Assembly: GCF_000185845.1 (NCBI RefSeq)
Contig: NZ_GL629647.1
Location: 826,550-832,070, forward strand
Direction: 5' to 3'
DNA length: 5,521 nucleotides
DNA from: Segatella salivae DSM 15606
GTDB taxonomy: Bacteria > Bacteroidota > Bacteroidia > Bacteroidales > Bacteroidaceae
Shown: positions 1-5,491 of the stretch, in pieces
Position numbering within the stretch: the first letter of the stretch is position 1
How the letters are laid out: every line of letters starts with the position of its first letter
Notes under the pieces: model-generated
Databases searched by the model: none
The model's input: the letters and a program-made list of their open reading frames with translations, nothing else
What the model was told of the DNA's origin: nothing
Position numbers and translations under genes: made by a program

Positions 1-25
1 CTTTTTTATATATAAACTCAAATTA

Positions 26-1564
26 TTATTTTGCATAGGCTATTGAGCGCGTCTCTCTAATAACAGTTATCTTCACTTGACCAGGATATGTCATCTCATT
101 TTGAATCTTCGTAGCAATCTCATCACTAAGTTTGATGCTCTCTTCGTCATTCATCTTGTCAGCACCTACAATGACACGAAGCTCTCGACCAGCTTGAATT
201 GCATAAGTCTTGGTTACTCCTGGATAACTCATTGCTATTGCCTCAAGGTCATTGAGACGCTTGATATAAGCCTCAACTATCTCTCGACGAGCACCTGGAC
301 GAGCACCAGAAATGGCATCACAAACCTGTACTATCGGTGCAAGAAGCGTCGTCATCTCCTCCTCATCATGGTGAGCTGCGATGGCATTACAGATATCTGG
401 TTTCTCCTTATACTTCTCTGCAATCTTCGCTCCATATAAAGCATGCGGCAATTCGCTTTCTTCGTCTGGCACCTTTCCTATGTCATGAAGCAAGCCAGCG
501 CGTTTAGCCTTCTTTGGATTCAACCCAAGTTCTGACGCCATTACTGCACAAAGATTGGCTGTTTCGCGTGCATGCTGTAAAAGGTTCTGACCATAACTTG
601 AACGATATTTCATCTTACCGATGATACGAATCAATTCTGGATGCAAGCCATGGATACCTAAATCTATTGCTGTACGCTTACCTGTTTCAATTACTTCATT
701 GTCAAGTTGTTTTTTTACTTTAGCCACAACCTCTTCTATTCGAGCCGGATGTATACGCCCATCTGCTACTAACTGGTGCAATGCCAAACGACAAACTTCG
801 CGACGAATTGGGTCGAAAGCACTAATCACGATAGCCTCAGGAGTATCATCTACGACGATCTCCACTCCAGTAGCTGCCTCTAATGCCCGAATGTTTCGAC
901 CTTCTCTACCAATAATTCTGCCTTTAACTTCATCGTTATCTATATGGAAAACACTGACCGAATTCTCGATAGCTGTCTCCGTTGCTACACGCTGAATGGT
1001 TTGAATTACGATTTTCTTCGCCTGCTGGTTTGCATTGAGTTTTGCATCGTCCATAATCTCATTGATGTAACTTGCAGCATCAAGCTTTGCCTGATCTTTC
1101 AAGCTTTCAACCAGTCGTTTCTTTGCTTCTTCAGCACTAAGTCCAGAGAGTTCCTCAAGCTTTGCTTGCTCTTGTTTCTGCATTTTCTCAAGTTCTTGCT
1201 GCTTCACAGACAATAACTTCTTCTCATTATCAATCCGAACTTGTTCTTGATCAACATCCATCTTGCGACGACCAAGTTCTTCTTGACGCTGATTCAATGT
1301 GATTTCACGCTGCTTTAAGCGGTTTTCATTCTGCTGAAACTTTAGGTTTCGTTGCTGTACTTCCTTTTCAAGTTCACTCTTCTTATTTAGGAACTTCTCC
1401 TTAACCTCTAAGAGTTTCTTTTCCTTAATGACCTCCGCCTCTTTGCTGGCAGCCTCAATTAAATCATTGTATTTTCCTTTAATAACATAACGGAAAATGG
1501 CATATCCAATCGCACATCCAGCCAAAAGGGCCACTATAGCAATTATGATAGTTACTACATTCAT
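26..1564 (-). CDS. rny: Ribonuclease Y, membrane-anchored endoribonuclease
   Basis: RNase Y is a membrane-bound endoribonuclease that starts mRNA decay by internal cleavage. The 512-residue length is normal for the family. Seen in the protein: one hydrophobic N-terminal helix (about 3-28); a long charged Glu/Lys/Gln-rich coiled coil (about 30-160); a KH RNA-binding domain with the GRIIGREGRN motif at 215-224; and an HD metal-phosphohydrolase domain with H331, the HD pair at 360-361 (LLHDIGK), HH at 398-399 and D416 in a VCDAISGARPGARRE stretch. All expected catalytic and binding motifs are present, so it should be active. The start is well fixed: an in-frame TAA lies three codons upstream of the ATG. 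It is the last gene of the coiled-coil - zapA - rny operon, 33 bases after zapA. No clear terminator is visible in the 25 bases left after the stop. The domain order leaves little room for another identity. Confidence 0.97.
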   Translation of the reverse strand: MNVVTIIIAIVALLAGCAIGYAIFRYVIKGKYNDLIEAASKEAEVIKEKKLLEVKEKFLNKKSELEKEVQQRNLKFQQNENRLKQREITLNQRQEELGRRKMDVDQEQVRIDNEKKLLSVKQQELEKMQKQEQAKLEELSGLSAEEAKKRLVESLKDQAKLDAASYINEIMDDAKLNANQQAKKIVIQTIQRVATETAIENSVSVFHIDNDEVKGRIIGREGRNIRALEAATGVEIVVDDTPEAIVISAFDPIRREVCRLALHQLVADGRIHPARIEEVVAKVKKQLDNEVIETGKRTAIDLGIHGLHPELIRIIGKMKYRSSYGQNLLQHARETANLCAVMASELGLNPKKAKRAGLLHDIGKVPDEESELPHALYGAKIAEKYKEKPDICNAIAAHHDEEEMTTLLAPIVQVCDAISGARPGARREIVEAYIKRLNDLEAIAMSYPGVTKTYAIQAGRELRVIVGADKMNDEESIKLSDEIATKIQNEMTYPGQVKITVIRETRSIAYAK

Positions 1565-1597
1565 TATAATTTAGATTTTGATAATATTCTCGTTCGT

Positions 1598-1897
1598 TCA
1601 TTTCAACGCATCCTCGATTTCAGAAGTAAGCTTTCCGAGAATATCCTTAAAAGGCTCAGTATCATTGCGCAAGGCTTCACGCTCATAGCGCAAAGCTATA
1701 TCTATAAGGGCCATATACAATAAATCTTTATCTCCTTTGCGTCCTTTGAACACATTGGCATAATTATTTACTGTTGTTGTAATAAGCTTTGCAGCGTCCC
1801 GATAGAGTTTTTCATCTTCACGAACAATGTTCACCGACAACTCCGTATCATAGACATGTAGCCTTATATGCAACTTATCTGTATTCTCATCTGCCAT
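1598..1897 (-). CDS. zapA: Cell division protein ZapA
   Basis: ZapA binds FtsZ in the cytoplasm and cross-links protofilaments, supporting Z-ring assembly. The 99-residue product fits the family: an N-terminal beta-rich part (KLHIRLHVYDTELSVNI, about 8-24), then E-x-x-L-YRDAAKLI and NNYAN (about 29-47), and a long helix with LLYMALIDIALRYE (59-72). I chose the ATG at 1897. The frame is open six codons further, to a GTG at 1915 that directly follows an in-frame TGA. That longer form (105 residues) would overlap the upstream gene by 11 bases and adds only a non-conserved KDNRA-type extension. With the ATG, the gap to the upstream stop is 7 bases, which suggests translational coupling; there is no strong Shine-Dalgarno site, as is usual in Bacteroidota. 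rny follows 33 bases downstream. Identity rests on motif pattern, length and context. The start is less certain than the gene itself. Confidence 0.88.
   Translation of the reverse strand: MADENTDKLHIRLHVYDTELSVNIVREDEKLYRDAAKLITTTVNNYANVFKGRKGDKDLLYMALIDIALRYEREALRNDTEPFKDILGKLTSEIEDALK
1691..1721 (-). promoter_or_regulatory. Possible internal promoter inside zapA serving rny
   Basis: On the minus strand TAGCTTTG (1691-1698) matches the Bacteroidota -7 consensus TAnnTTTG exactly. An ATTG (1718-1721) sits 19 bases upstream, in the right place for the -33 element. Transcription would begin near 1685, about 120 bases before the rny start, and could give RNase Y without ZapA. The -7 match falls on the conserved IAL codons of ZapA, so it may reflect coding constraint or chance. 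Confidence 0.25.
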
Positions 1898-1904
1898 CGC
1901 TCTG

Positions 1905-2198
1905 TTATCTTTCACTCAGTAGCGTTATACATTTATTCACGTCCCTGATGAGCCGTTGCAGTCGTTTCTGGGCACTTTCTAAGTCACCATCAGTCACTTC
2001 TAACATCTTAGCCATCTTCAGACTATTGTAATCATTCTGCGCCTGAACAAGCTTTTTGTTGAGCATTTTGATTTGTTCGTCACGCTCATCTACCATAGAA
2101 TAAAGCTCAAGATTCTCTTTCTTCAGCTCTTTATACTGAAGAATCATCTGCCTTACTCGCGTAGAAAACAAATTAAGAGCATGCTCAGTTGCATCCAT
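1905..2198 (-). CDS. Small coiled-coil protein encoded upstream of zapA (possible ZapB-like division factor)
   Basis: A 97-residue, highly charged and almost wholly helical protein with no signal peptide or membrane segment, so probably cytoplasmic. Residues about 8-62 show heptad-like hydrophobic spacing typical of a coiled coil (LKKENLELY, IKMLNKKL, LKMAKML). A distinct C-terminal patch, RLIRDVNKCITLL (82-94), resembles the LVREIDKCIALL-type tail I recall in Bacteroidota proteins encoded just before zapA. The start is fixed by an in-frame TAA six codons upstream of the ATG. It is the first gene after the promoter at 2217-2248 and lies 7 bases before the preferred zapA start. Inference: it may be a ZapA partner, playing the role ZapB has in proteobacteria. 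Sequence similarity to true ZapB is only at the level of 'short coiled coil', so no symbol is given. Confidence 0.8.
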   Translation of the reverse strand: MDATEHALNLFSTRVRQMILQYKELKKENLELYSMVDERDEQIKMLNKKLVQAQNDYNSLKMAKMLEVTDGDLESAQKRLQRLIRDVNKCITLLSER

Positions 2199-2206
2199 AA
2201 ATTTAC

Positions 2207-2250
2207 AATTTGGTTACAAATTTAATTGATTTTATCGGAATAACCAAATT
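2207..2250. repeat. Perfect 10-bp inverted repeat spanning the operon promoter
   Basis: AATTTGGTTA at 2207-2216 is the exact reverse complement of TAACCAAATT at 2241-2250, with a 24-base spacer. The right arm contains the -33 box and the left arm the expected start region of the promoter at 2217-2248, with the -7 box just inside the left arm. This geometry fits a dimeric-regulator operator. Because transcription should start inside it, most of the repeat would not be in that transcript, though it would be in any read-through RNA from the 210-residue gene. Confidence 0.7.
2217..2248 (-). promoter_or_regulatory. Promoter of the coiled-coil gene - zapA - rny operon
   Basis: On the minus strand TTTG (2245-2248) is followed after 20 bases by TAAATTTG (2217-2224). 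Both boxes and the spacing match the primary Bacteroidota promoter consensus. Transcription should start near 2210, giving a leader of only about 12 bases before the ATG at 2198. The -33 box lies within the right arm of an inverted repeat whose left arm covers the expected start point, so binding of a regulator there could block polymerase. Confidence 0.7.
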
Positions 2251-2252
2251 TT

Positions 2253-2304
2253 AATTTCACATTTTATCACATTCGTATGTACGATGTTAGCATCATGTGA
2301 AATT
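2253..2304. repeat. Long imperfect hairpin with perfect 10-bp outer arms
   Basis: AATTTCACAT (2253-2262) pairs exactly with ATGTGAAATT (2295-2304). Inside, ACAT-T-CGT and ACG-ATGT around an ATGT loop (about 2269-2287) form a second stem with one bulged base; the two stems are separated by an internal loop of about 6 by 7 bases. It lies between the 210-residue gene and the operon promoter. Neither side carries a T run, so it is not a canonical intrinsic terminator. It could be an RNA element in read-through transcript, an mRNA 3'-end stabiliser or a protein site. Confidence 0.6.
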
Positions 2305-2346
2305 CTAAAAACCGTGCCGTTCAGCGACCTTTACTAAACCATTATA

Positions 2347-2385
2347 ATGCAATCGCTACCAACATATATCAGTAGCGCAGTGCAT
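2347..2385 (-). terminator. Two-part hairpin directly after the 210-residue gene, possible weak terminator or mRNA 3' end
   Basis: Two bases after the stop codon of the upstream gene, ATGCA (2347-2351) pairs with TGCAT (2381-2385) and CGCTAC (2354-2359) with GTAGCG (2372-2377). They are separated by a small internal loop and capped by a 12-base loop. On the minus strand the stem is followed by TATAATGG rather than a U tract, so efficient intrinsic termination is doubtful. Position and stem quality suggest a 3'-end structure. An alternative pairing of AGCGA in this hairpin with TCGCT of the downstream segment (plus-strand 2323-2327) is possible. Confidence 0.4.
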
Positions 2386-2386
2386 T

Positions 2387-3019
2387 CTATTTTTGTTTTG
2401 CGTCACTATCAGCCTGACGAGGTTCTTTCTTAGCCAGCATAACTACTTGATAAACAAAGTCGGTAATCCATTTCTGACTGAAGCCTAAACGCTTGTCATA
2501 CTGCCTTACAGCCATAACTGCTTTAATAACTCCAGGATCTGTATAATCATTCTTTGTGAATAAGTCAGACACGGTCTTCTCCGTCATTGTGTAGATAGCC
2601 TTTTTCATAAAAGAAGGCAGACGCAACTTGAACTTCATTAGATTACCAACGAGCATCATCAAGTCTTGAGAAAAGCCCTGGAACTGAACCATATAAGGTT
2701 GTACATCCTGTATTTTCCGACAGTTTTTCCGCATACTTTGATCAATCTCCTTAAAGAAATCATCTCCTAATCCATACATTTCTCGCATCATCTTTCGACA
2801 TTGATTCTTCTCACCTAAGCCTAATTTGTTATTCAAAGTAGGTACACGTAGCGTTGTCTTAAACGTGCGAAGATCAGGCAACATGCCTAAATTATTGATG
2901 CCAAGATTAACTGCAAGTGAAGCCTCAAAATACACACGAATCAGTGTCATGAAGTCTTCCATGCCACCAACTTTAACTTCTGATTCCTTCTTTCCAAACA
3001 GTTTAGAAAAAAATCCCAT
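2387..3019 (-). CDS. Conserved-looking hypothetical protein, 210 residues
   Basis: I do not recognise this family. The protein appears soluble and mostly helical, with no signal peptide or clear membrane span. It opens with MGFFSKLFGKKE, a short hydrophobic/basic amphipathic stretch of the kind that can rest on the inner membrane face. Notable features are DLRTFKTTLRVP (49-60), GLGEKNQCRKMMREMYGLGDDFF (67-89, acidic and basic), two cysteines (C74, C100), a Met-rich segment around 119-146, and a charged, probably disordered tail (about 196-210). No catalytic motif stands out. The start is secure: an in-frame TAA lies seven codons upstream with no other Met between. It has its own promoter candidate at 3067-3098 and is followed by a hairpin, then the zapA-rny operon 188 bases on. 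Codon use and base composition match the neighbours, so it looks like a real resident gene. A link to division or RNA decay is only suggested by position. Confidence 0.85.
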   Translation of the reverse strand: MGFFSKLFGKKESEVKVGGMEDFMTLIRVYFEASLAVNLGINNLGMLPDLRTFKTTLRVPTLNNKLGLGEKNQCRKMMREMYGLGDDFFKEIDQSMRKNCRKIQDVQPYMVQFQGFSQDLMMLVGNLMKFKLRLPSFMKKAIYTMTEKTVSDLFTKNDYTDPGVIKAVMAVRQYDKRLGFSQKWITDFVYQVVMLAKKEPRQADSDAKQK

Positions 3020-3066
3020 ATTGTTTAATATTCTTTGTTATTGAACTTTATTGTTAAAATGCTTTG

Positions 3067-3098
3067 CAAAGGTACGATATTCTTACCAATAAACCTAA
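3067..3098 (-). promoter_or_regulatory. Promoter of the 210-residue hypothetical gene
   Basis: On the minus strand TACCTTTG (3067-3074) is an exact TAnnTTTG -7 element. A 3-of-4 -33 match, TTAG (3095-3098), lies 20 bases upstream. Transcription would start near 3060, leaving an AT-rich leader of about 40 bases before the ATG at 3019. There is no Shine-Dalgarno-like sequence in that leader, as expected for this phylum. Confidence 0.65.
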
Positions 3099-3986
3099 TT
3101 TTTACATGGAGAATATAGGTAGAATCAATTCAAAACAAACCAACAAACCTGGTATTTCAAAACAACAACTACGTATTCATTTACTCAGATAGTACACATA
3201 ATATGGTGCTTAAAGATATCTTCTCTGCCATCCCCTACTCCAATTCATAATACATATCTATACAAAACAATCCAAACAACCAATCCATCCAACACACCCA
3301 AACATTCCTATTATTGTATATGTTAAATTTTATCATTAGTTTTTACAAACCCCTTCAAAATCTTCTTAAAATCTAATCACAACATCAATATTGTGGAAAA
3401 TCAGGCCGAATTTCATAGGATTGCAACACTATGAATATCAACACAATAGAAAATCAGCATCATTTTGCAGAATAAAATCAATGATAAAATCACCCATATT
3501 GCTTCATAAAAGAAGCCAAATCATAATTATCCACGTAAGCAAACACAGACTTTTCCAATGTAAAACATCCCATTTAAGCAGACAAAACGACTCACTTTAC
3601 AGAGTGAATAACACCATTTCATATTACGAAGTGACTGCAAGTATAATTCAAGATATCTAAAATTGATATAAAACTCCATTTTTATGGCCTCAGGATTTCT
3701 CTTTTATGATTTCGAAAAATGTTAAAAACTATCATCAAACTTTACACAAAAAACAAGATTAACAATCTAAATTAATAATCAAAAGAATATCATTACAAAA
3801 ATAAAAGAATTAACAAACAAAATGAATATAAATACAAACAAAACAACCCTCTATTTTATTTTCTTCGATAAAATGATTCTTTTCTAAAATAGAATCCTAT
3901 GGAAACATTGAATAACACATCGTTTTTGATGAGATAAAGACAATGAATACAAAACTTTAGTACAATTAAAACAAAAAACAGAACAA
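3099..3986. other. Long AT-rich intergenic region without a credible gene
   Basis: About 890 bases between two divergent promoters. The plus strand is rich in A and C and very poor in G in its left part: 3228-3315 has no G at all, and 3228-3392 has about 45 C and 3 G. The longest open frame (3391-3660, 89 codons) begins with a non-standard-looking MWKIRPNF sequence, has low-complexity AT-driven composition and no motif I recognise, so I do not call it. Small palindromes are present: AAGATATCTT at 3213-3222 with a second copy of its first nine bases at 3650-3658, CAATATTG at 3386-3393, and TCACT/AGTGA at 3592-3607. I see no tRNA, insertion sequence or long repeat. It may hold regulatory DNA for the polysaccharide gene, an unannotated small RNA, or decayed sequence. 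Confidence 0.6.
3850..3896. repeat. Overlapping AT-rich inverted repeats upstream of the polysaccharide promoter
   Basis: TCTATTTTA (3850-3858) pairs exactly with TAAAATAGA (3885-3893). Within the same stretch ATTTT (3858-3862) can pair with AAAAT (3870-3874), and GATTCT (3875-3880) with AGAATC (3891-3896). The last pairing is mutually exclusive with the long outer stem. The segment lies about 90 bases upstream of the predicted promoter, so a role as a protein-binding site is as likely as an RNA role. All arms are nearly pure A/T, which makes chance formation in this region quite possible. Confidence 0.4.
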
Positions 3987-4020
3987 TTGTTTTTTTATTG
4001 TGTTTTTTTTATTATATTTG
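3987..4020 (+). promoter_or_regulatory. Promoter of the polysaccharide-initiating transferase gene
   Basis: TATATTTG (4013-4020) matches the Bacteroidota -7 consensus. The best -33 candidate is TTG at 3987-3989, 23 bases upstream, at the long end of the accepted spacing. The spacer is mostly T, with runs of seven (3990-3996) and eight (4003-4010). Transcription would start near 4026, giving a leader of about 54 bases. Gain or loss of T in these runs would change the spacing and thus promoter strength. Confidence 0.6.
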
Positions 4021-4022
4021 CA

Positions 4023-4049
4023 CGTTACTATATAATATTAGTGATAACG
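4023..4049 (+). promoter_or_regulatory. Small hairpin at the 5' end of the transferase mRNA leader
   Basis: CGTTACTA (4023-4030) can pair with TAG (4039-4041) and TAACG (4045-4049), leaving a three-base bulge and an eight-base AT loop. It lies immediately after the -7 box, so most of it should form the very 5' end of the mRNA, where a stem can protect the transcript or affect early elongation. The stem is short and AT-rich. Confidence 0.3.
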
Positions 4050-4079
4050 AATTTATATTCAAATAAAAAATAGTGCACG

Positions 4080-5486
4080 ATGAGTCAGAATCTTAGCAGG
4101 AACGACTTCGTACGCAGACTGGTAACCCTAAACGATTTTATGATTATCAATATCATTTTCGTTTGTTTCATTCTGCTAATCCCAAAGAATGTTCCTTCTT
4201 ATTTCCATACTGCTACCAAGATAACTCTATTCGCTGCCAATGCAGCGATGGGCGTTGCACAATATTTTTTCCGTACGATTGTTCATGTTCGCAAGATAGA
4301 TTTCGATAAAATCTTTGTCAGAGCACTTCAACTTGTGACTACACATGTGATTTTAACTTATATATTTCTGAGTTTTATTTGCCCTGAAGAAAACTTTTTC
4401 CACATATCAGTTCTCTATGGAATCATAAGTTTTTTAGTGATTATGTTTAGTCGTTTTGCAGAACGTGGAATATTGAATTATTTCCGACAGAAGGGTTATA
4501 ATTCACATAAAGTGATTTTCGTGGGACATGATCCAGCACTCATCGGGCTCTACAAGACTATGGCGGGAGACGCTGCAATGGGCTATCACATAAAAGGATA
4601 TTATGCAAATAAAGAGATAGAAAATTGTCCGCAAGCACTTCAACACATAGGAACACTTGATGACTTTAACAACATCATACATCATGAAAACAAATCAATT
4701 GCAGACGAAATCTTTTGCTGTTTAAGTCATGATTTTAATGATTTTATTGCACAAATCATGAAGTTTTGTGATGCAAAGGTTATTCGTTTCTATTATATTC
4801 CACGAATGTTTGGTACCTATCGATTGCGCTTAAAACCCGAGTTCATGGGCGAAACGCTGCTCTATACCAATCATGTTGAACCGCTTACAATTATGAGTAA
4901 TCGCATTATTAAGCGGAGTTTTGATATTGCAGTGTCGCTCATCGCCTGCCTTTGTATGCTTCCATTTATCCCTATTATAGCCCTATTGATTAAGATTCAG
5001 AGTCCAGGTCCAATCTTCTTCACGCAAATGCGGACGGGATTTGAAGGCAAATCATTTAAGTGTTACAAATTCAGAAGCATGCATGTGAATAAGAATGCAG
5101 ACACGATGCAAGCCACCTTGGATGACCCTCGCAAATTTGCTTTCGGAAAATTCATGCGTAAAACGAACATCGATGAATTGCCACAGTTTTGGAATGTGTT
5201 AAAAGGCGACATGAGTATTGTTGGTCCTCGCCCTCACATGTTACGTCATACGGAGATATATAGTGACCTGATAGACAAGTACATGGTACGTCATTTCTGC
5301 AAACCAGGCATAACAGGTTGGGCACAAGTAACAGGCTATCGTGGCGAGACTAAAGAACTTTGGCAGATGCAAGAGCGTGTAGAACATGACATTTGGTATA
5401 TTGAACACTGGACATTCTGGCTGGATTTACGAATCATTTTCAAAACAGCTTTCAGCATCATTAAACCAGACAAGCATGCATATTAA
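4080..5486 (+). CDS. WcaJ-like undecaprenyl-phosphate glucose (hexose-1-phosphate) phosphotransferase
   Basis: This inner-membrane enzyme transfers a sugar-1-phosphate, usually glucose-1-phosphate, from a UDP-sugar to undecaprenyl phosphate, starting an exopolysaccharide or capsule repeat unit. The 468-residue length is typical of the large phosphoglycosyltransferases. Seen: about four hydrophobic helices in the first 130 residues; a Rossmann-like soluble domain from about 143 (HKVIFVGHD) to 265; a hydrophobic, probably re-entrant helix at about 280-305 followed by SPGP (308-311); then the bacterial sugar transferase domain with TQMRTG (315-320), YKFRSM (329-334), the DELPQ catalytic Asp-Glu pair (D365, E366), SIVGPRP (379-385), KPGITGWAQV (408-417) and DLRIIFKT near the end. 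All family motifs are intact. The start is firm: an in-frame TAG lies three codons upstream of the ATG. It probably heads a polysaccharide operon continuing past the window edge. The exact sugar is not determined from sequence. Confidence 0.95.
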   Translation: MSQNLSRNDFVRRLVTLNDFMIINIIFVCFILLIPKNVPSYFHTATKITLFAANAAMGVAQYFFRTIVHVRKIDFDKIFVRALQLVTTHVILTYIFLSFICPEENFFHISVLYGIISFLVIMFSRFAERGILNYFRQKGYNSHKVIFVGHDPALIGLYKTMAGDAAMGYHIKGYYANKEIENCPQALQHIGTLDDFNNIIHHENKSIADEIFCCLSHDFNDFIAQIMKFCDAKVIRFYYIPRMFGTYRLRLKPEFMGETLLYTNHVEPLTIMSNRIIKRSFDIAVSLIACLCMLPFIPIIALLIKIQSPGPIFFTQMRTGFEGKSFKCYKFRSMHVNKNADTMQATLDDPRKFAFGKFMRKTNIDELPQFWNVLKGDMSIVGPRPHMLRHTEIYSDLIDKYMVRHFCKPGITGWAQVTGYRGETKELWQMQERVEHDIWYIEHWTFWLDLRIIFKTAFSIIKPDKHAY

Positions 5487-5491
5487 TAGAA

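Noticed and set aside
77..1216. Plus-strand open frames opposite rny (77-439, 621-995, 944-1216)
   Set aside because: They lie wholly antisense to a strongly conserved gene, have no recognisable motif, and their composition reflects the opposite strand's codons.
1500..1564. Lipobox-like LAGC at residues 14-17 of RNase Y, suggesting a lipoprotein
   Set aside because: The N-terminus lacks the positively charged residues of a lipoprotein signal, and the hydrophobic stretch is the normal RNase Y membrane anchor followed by its coiled coil.
1898..1915. GTG start at 1915 for ZapA, giving 105 residues
   Set aside because: It directly follows an in-frame stop, overlaps the upstream gene by 11 bases and adds residues outside the conserved domain; the ATG at 1897 gives a usual family length.
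1789..2031. Plus-strand open frame of 80 codons opposite zapA and the coiled-coil gene
   Set aside because: Shadow of two genes with clear family features and operon structure; no promoter or motif of its own.
2199..2386. A 6S RNA or other known structural RNA between the 210-residue gene and the zapA operon, prompted by the zapA neighbourhood
   Set aside because: The ends of the gap are not complementary and the long closing stem with a central open bubble typical of 6S RNA cannot be drawn. The structure seen is a series of separate hairpins.
2388..2395. TATTTTTG on the plus strand, matching TAnnTTTG
   Set aside because: No -33 element at a suitable distance and no plus-strand gene to serve; it overlaps the end of the minus-strand coding region.
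3391..3660. 89-codon plus-strand open frame in the intergenic region
   Set aside because: Low-complexity AT-driven composition, no family likeness, no promoter at a suitable distance. I cannot exclude it, but nothing supports it.
3796..3803. TATTTTTG on the minus strand in the intergenic region
   Set aside because: No -33 box at the right spacing and no nearby minus-strand gene; expected by chance in DNA this AT-rich.
4503..4685. Minus-strand 60-codon open frame inside the transferase gene
   Set aside because: Fully antisense to a coding region with intact family motifs; no independent support.
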